A stretch of 64,000 bases of DNA, from the NCBI RefSeq assembly GCF_014697625.1, contig NZ_JACJSG010000014.1, positions 62,001 to 126,000 on the forward strand, written 5' to 3'. The position numbers and the translations under genes are program-made. The notes beneath the pieces are model-generated. The model worked only from the letters and a program-made list of their open reading frames with translations. It ran no database searches and was not told the origin of the DNA. Below are positions 52,897-61,611 of this stretch, piece by piece; within the stretch, counting starts at the first letter, position 1, and every line of letters begins with the position of its first letter. The stretch comes from Anabaena azotica FACHB-119 (GTDB lineage: Bacteria; Cyanobacteriota; Cyanobacteriia; Cyanobacteriales; Nostocaceae).

Positions 52897-53769
52897 TTAA
52901 ATCCGCGCCAACTGTGGTTCTGGTATTGCTGTACTGGCGCTGGTAGATTCTGAATCAGTGCTGTAGATTTCACAGGAGTTATTAGGACTCTCGATCAGCT
53001 TCACCTTGTAAAGCTTGGCTCCTAATTCTTGAATAGGCGATCGCAGTATATTACTGATATACAAAGCGATATTCTCAGCCGTTGGTACAACTTCGGCAAA
53101 GTAAGGAATATCCTTGTTTAAAAATGTGTGGTCAAATGGTTCCACAACATAATTGTCAATCACTTGATACAAAGCACCTAAATCCACAATCATCCCGGTG
53201 CGTTGATCAATCTCACCTTTAACAGTCACTTCTAAATGATAGTTGTGTCCGTGACCGTGAGGACGCGCACATTTACCATAAATTTCCGTGTTGTCTTCTT
53301 GGCTGAGATGGGGATGAGCCAGCCGATGGGCGGCGCTAAAGTGAGTACTAACAGTGAGGTAAGCTTCCATTCCGTTTCCTAAATAATCTGCCCAAAGTTC
53401 AGGATGTTCAAACAACTGTACGCGGACTAGAGGCAAGTGAGGTGCTAGTCGCTGCCAGATAACCCGTGCGATATTTTCTGTCGTTGGCAAAGTTTGACCA
53501 AATTCTGCCCAGACATCGTTGAGATAGGAGAAGTCCAATTGGCTGGTAACTTCTCGCTTGATGACTTGTTTCACATCAGACAAGTTCAACACCATACCAT
53601 ATTCATCTAGTTCTCCCGCCAGGGAGATAAATATGACATAGTTGTGTCCATGCCCTGGAAACCGAGAGCAAGCGCCAAATTTCTCAATATTTTCGGCTTC
53701 ACCCAGTTCTGGCAACCAATAGCGATGGCTAGCCGAAAACTGAGCGCGGCGATTTACGATACATTGCAT
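52897..53769 (-). CDS. Tandem double QueD/PTPS domain protein
   Basis: A 290-residue protein that consists of two 6-pyruvoyl-tetrahydropterin synthase/QueD domains in tandem. The first has AQFSASHRYWLP and ACSRFPGHGHNYV, the second HFSAAHRLAHP and GKCARPHGHGHNYHL. Each has the zinc histidines and a cysteine. The usual QueD is about 120-150 residues and single. Both halves keep their metal sites, so both may be active. Possible roles are queuosine precursor (6-carboxytetrahydropterin) or pterin synthesis. A pterin dehydratase gene lies 6 kb away. Single leftward gene. Confidence 0.85.
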   Translation of the reverse strand: MQCIVNRRAQFSASHRYWLPELGEAENIEKFGACSRFPGHGHNYVIFISLAGELDEYGMVLNLSDVKQVIKREVTSQLDFSYLNDVWAEFGQTLPTTENIARVIWQRLAPHLPLVRVQLFEHPELWADYLGNGMEAYLTVSTHFSAAHRLAHPHLSQEDNTEIYGKCARPHGHGHNYHLEVTVKGEIDQRTGMIVDLGALYQVIDNYVVEPFDHTFLNKDIPYFAEVVPTAENIALYISNILRSPIQELGAKLYKVKLIESPNNSCEIYSTDSESTSASTAIPEPQLARI

Positions 53770-54028
53770 GAGTACACTGGGAGCAAATTTTAAACTTTCT
53801 TAATCTTTCACTGCTACCAGCATAAACTAATTTTTTCGTCATTGGTCATCAGTCATTAGTCATTAGTGTATGGATTTTTCACTATTGACTATAGAGGATT
53901 CCCTCACTGCGCTACATGAGGTTGAGCGTTGCCATTGCCTATTTTTTGCCCTTGGCAAAGAAAAACGATTGACGGTAGCTTGTGTTTTAGAATAATGGCA
54001 TAAGTTAATTAAAACTTCCACATTACCT

Positions 54029-54301
54029 ATGTCTTACCCTAAATTGAGCGGTGAAGAAATTACCCAACGTGGTAGAGCAATCTATGAAAAGAGCATTCGT
54101 CCTCAAGTAGAGACAGCACAGAATATTGGCAAAATTATTTCTATTAATGTGGAAACCGGTGAGTATGAAATCGGTGATGATCTCATAGCCACAAGTCGCC
54201 AATTACAAGTCAAGCAGGCTGATGCAGCAATCTGGGCAGGACGGATTGGTTTCAATGCAGTCTATGCTGTTGGTGGTACATTAATCAGGACGGCATCGTG
54301 A
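54029..54301 (+). CDS. Conserved hypothetical 90-residue protein paired with a protease remnant
   Basis: A 90-residue protein, LSGEEITQRGRAIYEKSI, then IGKIISINVETGEYEIGDD and AIWAGRIGFNAVYAVGGTL. In other cyanobacteria, as far as I recall, such proteins precede a clan AA aspartic protease gene in a two-gene unit. Here the second gene is truncated (next entry) and overlaps the stop codon by four bases. The function is unknown; antitoxin-like pairing is conceivable. Confidence 0.65.
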   Translation: MSYPKLSGEEITQRGRAIYEKSIRPQVETAQNIGKIISINVETGEYEIGDDLIATSRQLQVKQADAAIWAGRIGFNAVYAVGGTLIRTAS

Positions 54302-54438
54302 TAAATGGAACCGTAGTTGGGTTACAAGCTCGAATTAATCTCACTTTTTATCGGCTAACAAATGCGAATATAGAAATTTATCATCTCAGCATAGATTTCT
54401 ATGATGGTGGTACAGTTCTTGTTGATGATATCTTGTAA
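54298..54438 (+). pseudogene. Truncated clan AA aspartic protease-like gene
   Basis: A 46-codon frame starts at GTG 54298, overlapping the stop of the preceding gene (GTGA). It begins INGTVVGLQARINLTFYRL, which looks like the start of clan AA aspartic proteases. The catalytic D-T-G motif expected soon after never appears: the frame changes to unrelated codons at about 54360 and ends at 54438, inside the inverted vapC fragment. It looks like a deletion joined two gene pairs tail to tail. Confidence 0.6.
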
Positions 54439-54589
54439 TTTGCTGCGAGTTTTGTGCCATAAACCTTAGCTCACCAGCAACAATAACGCTGGTTGCCAAT
54501 TCTACTTGACCAAGCGATCGCAAATGTTCAACTACACTAGGCAGACCTTCCATTAAGTAAGAACAATGATTAGTATCAATAAGATACAT
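54386..54589 (-). pseudogene. Truncated VapC PIN-domain toxin gene
   Basis: A 67-codon frame: YLIDTNHCSYLMEGLPSVVE, with the first PIN aspartate, and VIVAGELRFMAQN with the second acidic residue. Full VapC proteins are about 125-140 residues; the third and fourth acidic residues are missing. After SQQITRY the codons no longer look like PIN. It is probably inactive. The vapB-like gene is 2 bp upstream. The broken end overlaps the protease remnant of opposite orientation. Confidence 0.75.
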
Positions 54590-54591
54590 AA

Positions 54592-54837
54592 TTAAGATTC
54601 AATTGGCATACGGCTTTCATGCACTAATTGTAAACATTCTCTAATATCTGAACCTTCCCAACTTCCTACAAACTCTAATAAATCCTGAGCAGTCGAACCT
54701 GTCAAAGTATGCTCTGCTACAACAGGTTTGATTTTTTGATGTTTAGCTTGTATAAACTGAACAAAGTCTAAAATTTCCTGTAAGAGAGGTTCAGGTAATC
54801 TTTCTAGTTCTTGAGTAATCTGTTCTTTAATTGACAT
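54592..54837 (-). CDS. VapB-like antitoxin
   Basis: An 81-residue protein starting SIKEQITQELERLPEPLLQE, then ILDFVQFIQAKHQ, typical of DUF2281-like antitoxins that accompany VapC PIN toxins. The acidic C-terminal region would bind the toxin. It is upstream of and 2 bp from the truncated vapC, so it is now an antitoxin without a working partner. Confidence 0.75.
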   Translation of the reverse strand: MSIKEQITQELERLPEPLLQEILDFVQFIQAKHQKIKPVVAEHTLTGSTAQDLLEFVGSWEGSDIRECLQLVHESRMPIES

Positions 54838-54891
54838 TACACCTACTCCCTCTTTTCAAAACAACTAATTATAGGAAATCTTTTCTCACCC

Positions 54892-55599
54892 TTATTGACT
54901 ACTTACAGCAGCCTGTGCTTCACAGTGTAATCGCGTAGCTATACGGAATAATTCTTGACCAGTGTGTAAATAGCGATCGTCGTAATTCAAGGGAAAATAA
55001 GCCAACTCTTCCAGCCCATCTGCGACTTGATTGAGGCTGTAGTAAAGATGTGCAGCCGCTCTCGCCATGCTGGGAGGATTGGGACGGGAACGAAATATCG
55101 TTTGGGCTTGCTTGAAGTCTTCTTTACAGGTGACTAAATATTCCTGAAATGTATCCAATAGCTCATCATCAAAAGGATCAGCCGCTAGTTCCTCTATTTG
55201 TTCTTCCAATGAATTGAGGATGGTGCAGAGTAAGCGGTTGACTGGGTGATAAACCAAGCGTAACCATTCTTCTACCTGCTCATCTGCATCCTTACCAGTT
55301 TTGCGTCTGGTTTTGTATTGTTCTTGCACTGATGCAGTGCGTTGTTGACGTTCGCTATTGAATCTTTGTGATTGATCCCGTAGTTCTTGGTCATAATTGA
55401 GGCGACTTTGATTGTCGCCTAAAACTTCGTATGCAGCGTTAATGCGAATAATCTGCTCTTTGTCTGCTGTGTCCTGATTACTATCGGGATGAAATAATTT
55501 TACCAAGCGGCGGTAAGCTTGCTTAATCTCCGCTTGGCTGGCGTTGGGGCTGACTTTGAGAGTGTCGTAATGATTTATGTCTTTCTTAGAATCGACCAT
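54892..55599 (-). CDS. J-domain (DnaJ-like) protein
   Basis: A 235-residue protein with an N-terminal J domain (HYDTLKVSPNASQAEIKQAY, then RRLVKLFHPDSNQ containing the HPD motif). The rest is helical without zinc or substrate domains: QEQYKTRRKTGKDADEQVEE, then RLVYHPVNRLLCTILNSLEE. It probably recruits DnaK to a specific client. It lies 15 bp downstream of cysK on the same strand, so it may be part of the same transcript. Confidence 0.85.
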   Translation of the reverse strand: MVDSKKDINHYDTLKVSPNASQAEIKQAYRRLVKLFHPDSNQDTADKEQIIRINAAYEVLGDNQSRLNYDQELRDQSQRFNSERQQRTASVQEQYKTRRKTGKDADEQVEEWLRLVYHPVNRLLCTILNSLEEQIEELAADPFDDELLDTFQEYLVTCKEDFKQAQTIFRSRPNPPSMARAAAHLYYSLNQVADGLEELAYFPLNYDDRYLHTGQELFRIATRLHCEAQAAVSSQ

Positions 55600-55614
55600 T
55601 CATTCAAATTATCT

Positions 55615-56577
55615 TTAGCTAATGCTAGCTGTTGCCTTCGCCTCTAGGTCTTGGAACAAAGGTGTACTTAAGTACCTTTCACCAAAACTAGGCTGAATCA
55701 ACACAATTAAGCGTCCCGCATTTTCTGGACGTTGAGCCACTTGAATAGCTGCACACAAAGCAGCACCACTGGAAATTCCAGATAGTAAACCTTCTTCTCT
55801 GGCTAAACGCCGACCGTAAGCGATCGCTTCTTCATCGGTGACGGTAATCACCTCATCTATTAATTGTAGCTTGAGGACTTGGGGGACAAATCCTGCACCA
55901 ATTCCCTGAATTTTATGGGGGCCTGGTTTACCTCCCGATAAAACTGGGCTATTGGCAGGCTCAACTGCGATCGCCCTAAAACTAGGTTTACGAGCTTTCA
56001 GCACTTCGGCTACACCTGTGATCGTACCACCAGTACCCACCCCAGCGACAATCATATCTACCTTTCCGTCAGTATCTTCCCAGATTTCTTCGGCGGTAGT
56101 TTCTTGATGTATTTTCACATTAGCGGGATTGCGAAACTGCTGTAACATATAAGCATAAGGCGTACTATTGACAATTTCCTGCGCCCGGCGAATGGCTCCA
56201 CTCATACCTTCCATTCCCGGTGTCAGTTCCAATTCCGCCCCATAAGCCCGCAACATCGCCCGACGCTCACCACTCATAGTTTCTGGCATCGTTAAAATTA
56301 AGCGATAACCCTTAGCGGCTGCGGCCATTGCTAAAGCAATACCTGTATTTCCCGATGTAGGTTCTACTAATACCGTTTTCCCTGGCGAAATCAATCCTTC
56401 TTTTTCCGCCGCATTAATCATACTCACCCCAATTCGGTCTTTTACAGACGACGATGGGTTCATACTTTCCATCTTCACAAGAATCTCAGCCACACATCCC
56501 TCCGCTTGAGGAATGCGGTTCAACTGTACTAAAGGTGTACGACCAACCAATTCTGTAACGTTACGAGCAACCCGCAT
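55615..56577 (-). CDS. cysK: Cysteine synthase A
   Basis: A 320-residue PLP enzyme that makes cysteine from O-acetylserine and sulfide. Signatures: [32 protein letters not shown] with the PLP lysine, [20 protein letters not shown], and [19 protein letters not shown]. It lies downstream of an Rrf2 regulator gene, which in several bacteria (CymR) binds cysteine synthase to control sulfur genes. A repeat array separates them. The J-domain gene follows after 15 bp. Confidence 0.93.
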   Translation of the reverse strand: MRVARNVTELVGRTPLVQLNRIPQAEGCVAEILVKMESMNPSSSVKDRIGVSMINAAEKEGLISPGKTVLVEPTSGNTGIALAMAAAAKGYRLILTMPETMSGERRAMLRAYGAELELTPGMEGMSGAIRRAQEIVNSTPYAYMLQQFRNPANVKIHQETTAEEIWEDTDGKVDMIVAGVGTGGTITGVAEVLKARKPSFRAIAVEPANSPVLSGGKPGPHKIQGIGAGFVPQVLKLQLIDEVITVTDEEAIAYGRRLAREEGLLSGISSGAALCAAIQVAQRPENAGRLIVLIQPSFGERYLSTPLFQDLEAKATASIS

Positions 56578-56589
56578 ATTTTTTTCCTT

Positions 56590-56745
56590 ATTTAGTTAAT
56601 GGTCATTGGTCATTGATCATTGGTCATTGGTCATTGGTTACTATTTATTAATTCATATCCCTGACTCCAGCCCCCAGCACTCAGTCCCAAACTATGGACT
56701 ATTGACTGTTGACTAATGACTAATGACTAATGACTAATGACTAAA
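56590..56745. repeat. TTGGTCA and TAATGAC repeats
   Basis: GGTCATTGGTCATTGATCATTGG units, then four TAATGAC units (56714-56742), fill the cysK/Rrf2 spacer, reaching the stop codon of the Rrf2 gene. Confidence 0.7.
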
Positions 56746-57178
56746 TGTAATACATTACATTTAACTGCTTACGAGCATCTCTTTTTTCACAAAGATCCTC
56801 AAGGCTATATTTTTTCAACACAGCATTTGCTGCTTGACGTGCTTCTTGCCAAATTTCTTCTATAACCGAACCATCCAAAGTTTGAGTTTTGACATTATCT
56901 TCACCAGCCGTTGCTTCTAAACCTTCCAAACATTCCAATATATCAAAAATGCTAATTTTCCGGGGTTCACGGGCTAAAAAATAGCCGCCTCTTGCTCCCC
57001 GTTGACTTTTGAGTATTCCCCCACGCCTCAAGGTGGCTAGTAGCTGCTCTAAATAGCGATCGGGTATACTCTGTTGAGCGGCGATTTGTCTAATTTGCAT
57101 GGGTTCGCCACTGTTGTAATGAGTTGCCATTTCTATTAGGGCCAGAATTGCGTATTCTGATTTACAAGATAGTTCCAC
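56741..57178 (-). CDS. Rrf2-family transcriptional regulator
   Basis: A 145-residue winged-helix protein: ELSCKSEYAILALIEMATHY, then MQIRQIAAQQSIPDRYLEQL and LRRGGILKSQRGARGGYFLA. The cluster cysteines of IscR (three Cys) are missing, so it is closer to CymR-like regulators. It precedes cysK, which supports control of sulfur or cysteine metabolism. I take the GTG at 57178 as start, giving the usual beginning V-E-L-S-C-K; a TTG at 57184 adds two residues. Confidence 0.85.
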   Translation of the reverse strand: MELSCKSEYAILALIEMATHYNSGEPMQIRQIAAQQSIPDRYLEQLLATLRRGGILKSQRGARGGYFLAREPRKISIFDILECLEGLEATAGEDNVKTQTLDGSVIEEIWQEARQAANAVLKKYSLEDLCEKRDARKQLNVMYYI

Positions 57179-57526
57179 AAGCAATAAGTTATAGGTAATT
57201 TATAAACGGTTAAGTGTTACAGCAGGGGACAGATGTAGAAGCTGTTTGCTATTGGAGTCTGATAATTACCCCATTTCCTCATCTATCTGTCACCTGCTAT
57301 GAGTTTTATAGCAGTAGCCACATAGCTTAGGACATTGGGAAATCACAAAATATTGATAGTAAGCAGGTTTTGAACCTGTCCCCTATCACCTGTCACCTGC
57401 TATAACTTTCTCCAGTATACTCCGGTTAAGCAGTGGGGTTTGTGCATCACCCCTAATCACAGCAAAAAACCCCGTCTAATGGCGGGGTTTTTGGGATTTA
57501 AAAGTTTTTAGTGAGTGATCAACACC
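57179..57526. other. Spacer with repeats and terminator
   Basis: 348 bp with CACCTGCTAT and GGACAG motifs repeated twice or more (57220-57410) and the terminator at 57465-57492. It includes the promoter of the Rrf2 gene. No gene. Confidence 0.5.
57465..57492 (-). terminator. Terminator of the porin gene
   Basis: AAAACCCCG, TCTAATGG, CGGGGTTTTT: a perfect GC stem with T-run on the minus strand, 35 bp after the porin stop codon at 57527. T residues on both strands suggest bidirectional action. Confidence 0.85.
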
Positions 57527-59254
57527 TTAGAAGGTGAAGGTAGTTCTCAAAGTACCGATAAACGCATCATCATTGTTACCGTTCTGGTTAAGATTGGTGA
57601 TCCAAATCACACCAGGGGTGATAGAGATGTTATCGGATACGCGATATTTGTAGAAACCTTCAACTTGGTAAGGAACATCATTGTTACCATCAGATGTTCT
57701 ACCCAAAGAATAGGGTTGAGCGCCAGCGAAAATACCTAAAACGTTGCCTCGTTTACCGAAGTCAGGTAAAGCTACACCAGCACCGTAAGCCCAAGCTTCT
57801 CTGTCATCACCAGCTCCAGTACCTACGACATCTATGTAAGATACGAAACCACTGATTGATAGATTATTGCTGGGTCTAAACGCCGCAGATAAACCGTAGG
57901 CGTTGATAGAAGATGGGTTAGGTAAATTGTTAGCGAAGGAAGTACCAACTAAGGGGGTATCGTCTTCATTACTAAAGAGATTATTGTTTAGTCCTCCTCT
58001 ATAGCCATGAACGTAGGTAGCAGCTAACGCTACGCGATCGCCTACACTAAAGTTCAACTGACCTAAAGCAGAATAATCACCGTTGAACAAACCTGCATCT
58101 GTGCCAGGGTTATTAGCGTCTGATGCTAAGTAACCAACAGTCAAAGAGCTAGGTCTTAAGATACCGCCACCTTGACCAAAAGGTATGTTGAACGCAATAC
58201 CTGCGCCGCCACCAATACGATAGATGGGGTTTTCTGAAGAGAAGGTGGATAAAGAACCGTTACCGCCGTCTGTTTTATCAAAGAAGTAGGGGTTATTGAC
58301 AGCAGCATAATGGCTATGACGACCACCAGCAGCAGCTAAGTAAACTTGAGCTGGGCCTATGGGAGCTTCATAGGTCAATTTGTCTATCTCAACAGTGTTG
58401 CCACCCGTGCTATCAACTTGGAAGGTTTGTAGTCCTTGACCACTAACACCAGTAGGATTGTTATTGTTATCTCTAAACTCAAAGCCTACTGCATTACCAG
58501 AGGACAGACGGGTAGTTAATACGTCTCTACCAGTGAAGCTGGTTTGCAAGCCTAAACGCACTCTGTTTTGGAAAACAGTGTTGTTAGCGCTACCTGTGTT
58601 CTCACCAAAAACATCGGTAACAGCGAATATAGCTTCCCCAACTAGCTTGGTGGTAGTGGAGAACTGGTTAGCTTCCAATTCCGCCGTGCGTGCTTCTAAG
58701 GTATCTACACGACCGCGTAGGGTTGCTAGTTCTGCGGAAAATTCTTCTTGTAAACGTTGTAAGGTTGCTAAGTCTTGCTTGGTTACTAGGTCAGCTGTTG
58801 CTGTTGCAATCAATTCATTTACGCGATCCAAACAAGCGTTTAAACCAGCCGCAAATTCATAACGGGTTAAAGCACGGTTGCCGCGATATGTACCGTTGGG
58901 ATAACCTGCGATACAACCATAACGCTCAACCAAGGACTGCAATGCTTGGAATGCCCAATCGGTTGGTTGTACGTCAGAGAACTGAGAAACCGATGTAACT
59001 TGACCTTGAGCGTTACTTCTACCTTCATTGCCGTAGCGGTCAACTTGGTTGATAATCTGGGTTTCGTTGGTTGTTGGCGCTGCTTGAGCGACAATTGCTG
59101 GCTGCTGTTGAGCTACTTCAGTAGGTACTACTGTATCAGTTGTTGATACTTCTGTGGTTGCATTTGTTGCTGCGATCGCTGTTGACGAAACCAATAATGT
59201 TGCGCCTAAAACAGCCGGGCTAACCACGAGGGATTTCCACAATATATTAGACAT
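57527..59254 (-). CDS. SLH-domain OprB-type porin (iron-uptake/general porin)
   Basis: A 575-residue outer-membrane protein with a signal peptide (SPAVLGATLLVSSTAIAATN), an SLH domain at about 95-150 (SDVQPTDWAFQALQSLVERY, then ALTRYEFAAGLNACL) and a coiled coil (EFSAELATLRGRVDTLEART), followed by a C-terminal beta-barrel with OprB features (GAGVALPDFGKRGNVLGIFA, ending TLRTTFTF). The SLH binds peptidoglycan-linked polysaccharide. Related cyanobacterial porins allow ion and iron uptake. The gene has a long upstream spacer and a strong terminator, fitting high expression. Confidence 0.9.
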   Translation of the reverse strand: MSNILWKSLVVSPAVLGATLLVSSTAIAATNATTEVSTTDTVVPTEVAQQQPAIVAQAAPTTNETQIINQVDRYGNEGRSNAQGQVTSVSQFSDVQPTDWAFQALQSLVERYGCIAGYPNGTYRGNRALTRYEFAAGLNACLDRVNELIATATADLVTKQDLATLQRLQEEFSAELATLRGRVDTLEARTAELEANQFSTTTKLVGEAIFAVTDVFGENTGSANNTVFQNRVRLGLQTSFTGRDVLTTRLSSGNAVGFEFRDNNNNPTGVSGQGLQTFQVDSTGGNTVEIDKLTYEAPIGPAQVYLAAAGGRHSHYAAVNNPYFFDKTDGGNGSLSTFSSENPIYRIGGGAGIAFNIPFGQGGGILRPSSLTVGYLASDANNPGTDAGLFNGDYSALGQLNFSVGDRVALAATYVHGYRGGLNNNLFSNEDDTPLVGTSFANNLPNPSSINAYGLSAAFRPSNNLSISGFVSYIDVVGTGAGDDREAWAYGAGVALPDFGKRGNVLGIFAGAQPYSLGRTSDGNNDVPYQVEGFYKYRVSDNISITPGVIWITNLNQNGNNDDAFIGTLRTTFTF

Positions 59255-59620
59255 TTACTTTTCTCCTCACACCTTGTATAGATAATTGTTTTTGTTGCAG
59301 CTACTCTCAAAAGTGCGATATCTTATTTGACTCTTTTGATGAGGCAAAGTTGCCACTATGACAATTTTAGTTTTTGCCAAGCTAATAACTAATTAACTTA
59401 ATCTTAAAAATTAATGCAATCAACTTATGCAAAAACTTACCCATATAGCTGATTATTATAGAGCATTTCAACGCTATGACAAGCTAATGGCGATCACCTT
59501 ATCAACTGTCACACTTAGTTCTATATATATACCAAAAGGGAGTATTCAATTTCTTAATTCCTGTGTATAAAAAATTATGTATTTTTTTATATATTTGCTT
59601 GGCAATTTTCTCACAAGTGA
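59255..59620. other. Long AT-rich leader and promoter of the porin gene
   Basis: 366 bp. The part next to the porin is AT-rich and must hold its promoter; AGGAGAAAAGT on the minus strand is the ribosome site before the ATG at 59254. I see no repeat or gene. Confidence 0.5.
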
Positions 59621-59902
59621 TTAATCAATTTGCGAAATCTCCCTTGCCAGATCAAAGTCCTTTTGCGTCAAACCGCCTGCGTCATGGGTTGTCAAAGTAA
59701 TTTTGACTTTGTTATAAGACACTTCTATATCTGGATGATGTCCTGCTGTTTGGGCTGGCTCTACTAGCTTATTAACAAATGCGATCGCTTCCACAAAATC
59801 TTTGAACTTGCGCTTAGTCTCTAACTTGGAACCCTCTAATATCCATCCAGATAGTTTACTGGCTTGTGCTTCAATTTCTGCATCACTTAGTAGTTGTGCC
59901 AT
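59621..59902 (-). CDS. 4a-hydroxytetrahydrobiopterin (pterin carbinolamine) dehydratase
   Basis: A 93-residue protein with the family signature AGHHPDIEVSYNKVKITLTT followed by HDAGGLTQKDFDLA. The histidine pair is catalytic. It dehydrates 4a-hydroxy-pterin in pterin recycling; in cyanobacteria it may have other partners. Single leftward gene. Downstream of the candidate structured RNA described next, but separated by a terminator. Confidence 0.9.
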   Translation of the reverse strand: MAQLLSDAEIEAQASKLSGWILEGSKLETKRKFKDFVEAIAFVNKLVEPAQTAGHHPDIEVSYNKVKITLTTHDAGGLTQKDFDLAREISQID

Positions 59903-60022
59903 TGCCGAAATTTCCTACATTTATTACGCAAGAGTCTGTCAGTTGTTTTTAGCTCTATTCTAATAACTTCACTATTAACAGTCTTGCTATTTTTTTACAA
60001 CTGACCACTGACAATCCCTCTA

Positions 60023-60069
60023 AAAAACTATCCGCTCTGATTTAGATCAGATAATCTAAGTCAGAGCGG
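60023..60069 (-). terminator. Strong terminator of the candidate RNA
   Basis: CCGCTCTGATTTAGAT (60032-60047) pairs with ATCTAAGTCAGAGCGG (60054-60069) with one wobble. On the minus strand four bases follow, then TTTTTT (60023-60028). Confidence 0.75.
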
Positions 60070-60170
60070 TCTAGCGGGTCTTCAGGTTGCAACCAGACTG
60101 CCGGAAGGAACTCCGAGCTTTAGCCTAGCTTTTGGAGCTAACTTAGTCTCAAAAAGACTAAGGCTAACTT

Positions 60171-60242
60171 TTAGAGAACAGCCCCGGCACACAGCCGGCT
60201 AACTGCAACCTGATGACCCATGCTTTTACTACTTTCTATCAT
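60171..60242 (-). CDS. Possible 23-residue peptide inside the structured RNA
   Basis: ATG at 60242 is preceded by AAGGAGGTGATGCCC, a near-perfect ribosome site at ideal spacing. The frame encodes a peptide starting MIESSKSMGHQVAV and ending with TAA at 60171-60173. The codons overlap one arm of the long helix, so translation and folding would compete, as in leader peptides. The match may be fortuitous; no homologue is known to me. Confidence 0.35.
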   Translation of the reverse strand: MIESSKSMGHQVAVSRLCAGAVL

Positions 60243-60355
60243 GGGCATCACCTCCTTGTTGCCTAAACGGTCTTAGTCTCAAAAAGGCAGAGAATTTATC
60301 TCTGGGTTTTCACCTTCGACTAATATAACATAAAAAATTAATTAGTCTATAGTCA

Positions 60356-60488
<133 letters not shown>

Positions 60489-60491
60489 AAC

Positions 60492-60517
60492 AAAAAACCC
60501 CCGCGCGGGGCGGAGGT
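60492..60517 (-). terminator. Terminator of psbD
   Basis: CCCCGCGCGGGG (60499-60510) with flanking AACC/GGTT pairs and TTTTTTG on the minus strand, about 40 bp after the psbD stop codon. Confidence 0.8.
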
Positions 60518-60555
60518 TCTTAACACAATGGCAAGCGATGAATCTTAAATCATGC

Positions 60556-61611
60556 TTAGAGAGCATTACCACGAGGTAATACTTCTTCGGGGAATACAAA
60601 TTTTTCGTGAGGCTGGTCTTGAGGAGCCATCCAAGCGCGGATACCCTCGTTCAGCAAAATGTTCTTGGTATAGAAGGTTTCAAATTCTGGGTCTTCTGCT
60701 GCACGTAACTCTTGGGATACGAAGTCATAAGCCCGTAGGTTCAATGCCAAGCCGACAATACCTACTGCACTCATCCACAACCCTGTTACAGGTACGAACA
60801 ACATGAAGAAGTGTAACCAGCGTTTGTTGGAGAAAGCAATCCCGAATATCTGTGACCAGAAGCGGTTTGCTGTCACCATTGAGTAGGTTTCTTCTGATTG
60901 GGTGGGGTTGAAGGCGCGGAAGGTGTTTGCCCCTTCACCGTCTTCAAATAGGGTGTTTTCTACTGTTGCACCGTGGATGGCACATAGTAGCGCTCCACCT
61001 AGTACACCCGCTACTCCCATCATGTGGAAGGGGTTGAGTGTCCAGTTGTGGAACCCTTGCAGGAATAATAAGAAACGGAAGATTGCTGCTACTCCAAAGC
61101 TGGGTGCGAAGAACCAGCTTGATTGTCCCAAGGGGTACATCAAGAATACGCTGACGAATACCGCAATGGGTGCTGAGAATGCTAGGGCGTTGTAGGGTCT
61201 GATGCCTACCAAACGCGCAATCTCAAATTGGCGTAGCATGAAGCCGATGAGACCAAAGGCTCCGTGTAATGCGACGAATGTCCATAAACCGCCTAGCTGA
61301 CACCAACGGGTGAAGTCGCCTTGGGCTTCTGGCCCCCATAACAACAGCAGGGAATGTCCCATGCTGTCTGCTGGGCTGGATACTGCTACTGTCAGGAAGT
61401 TTGCTCCTTCCAGGTAGGATGATGCTAGTCCGTGGGTGTACCAGGAGGTGACGAAGGTTGTGCCGGTTAGCCAACCGCCTAGTGCGAGGAAGGCGCAGGG
61501 GAATAGTAATATTCCTGACCAACCTACGAATACGAAGCGATCGCGCTTTAACCAGTCGTCTAGTACGTCAAACCACCCTCTACTGGGGGCGCGTCCTACT
61601 GCGATGGTCAT
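60556..61611 (-). CDS. psbD: Photosystem II D2 protein
   Basis: The 351-residue D2 reaction-centre protein. It starts [20 protein letters not shown] and has the expected segments: [40 protein letters not shown] and [20 protein letters not shown], ending [15 protein letters not shown]2 binds, with D1, the electron transfer chain of photosystem II. A GGAGA ribosome site lies about ten bases before the ATG. psbC is not downstream here, unlike many cyanobacterial psbDC operons, so this is probably a second, monocistronic psbD copy. Confidence 0.95.
   Translation of the reverse strand: MTIAVGRAPSRGWFDVLDDWLKRDRFVFVGWSGILLFPCAFLALGGWLTGTTFVTSWYTHGLASSYLEGANFLTVAVSSPADSMGHSLLLLWGPEAQGDFTRWCQLGGLWTFVALHGAFGLIGFMLRQFEIARLVGIRPYNALAFSAPIAVFVSVFLMYPLGQSSWFFAPSFGVAAIFRFLLFLQGFHNWTLNPFHMMGVAGVLGGALLCAIHGATVENTLFEDGEGANTFRAFNPTQSEETYSMVTANRFWSQIFGIAFSNKRWLHFFMLFVPVTGLWMSAVGIVGLALNLRAYDFVSQELRAAEDPEFETFYTKNILLNEGIRAWMAPQDQPHEKFVFPEEVLPRGNAL

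Larger units (their letters stand above)
60015..60310 (-). ncRNA. Candidate structured RNA with own terminator
   Basis: This 300-bp stretch is strongly self-complementary. The 16-base strand at 60076-60091 pairs with 60204-60219 (one mismatch), closing a multi-branched loop of 112 bases that holds CCGGC/GCCGG and CTTAGTCT/AGACTAAG hairpins. On the minus strand the structure ends in a stem-loop (60032-60069) and a T run, so transcription is leftward. A 23-codon frame (60242-60171) lies inside, with AAGGAGG eight bases before its ATG. I could not match it to tmRNA, 6S, SRP or RNase P RNA. Confidence 0.55.

Noticed and set aside
57515..57739. Plus-strand frames over the porin, psbD and other genes
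   Set aside because: They are antisense to well-supported coding sequences and contain no motif.
60204..60260. Resemblance of ATCACCTCCTT on the plus strand to the 3' end of 16S rRNA
   Set aside because: It is simply the complement of a strong ribosome-binding site on the minus strand.
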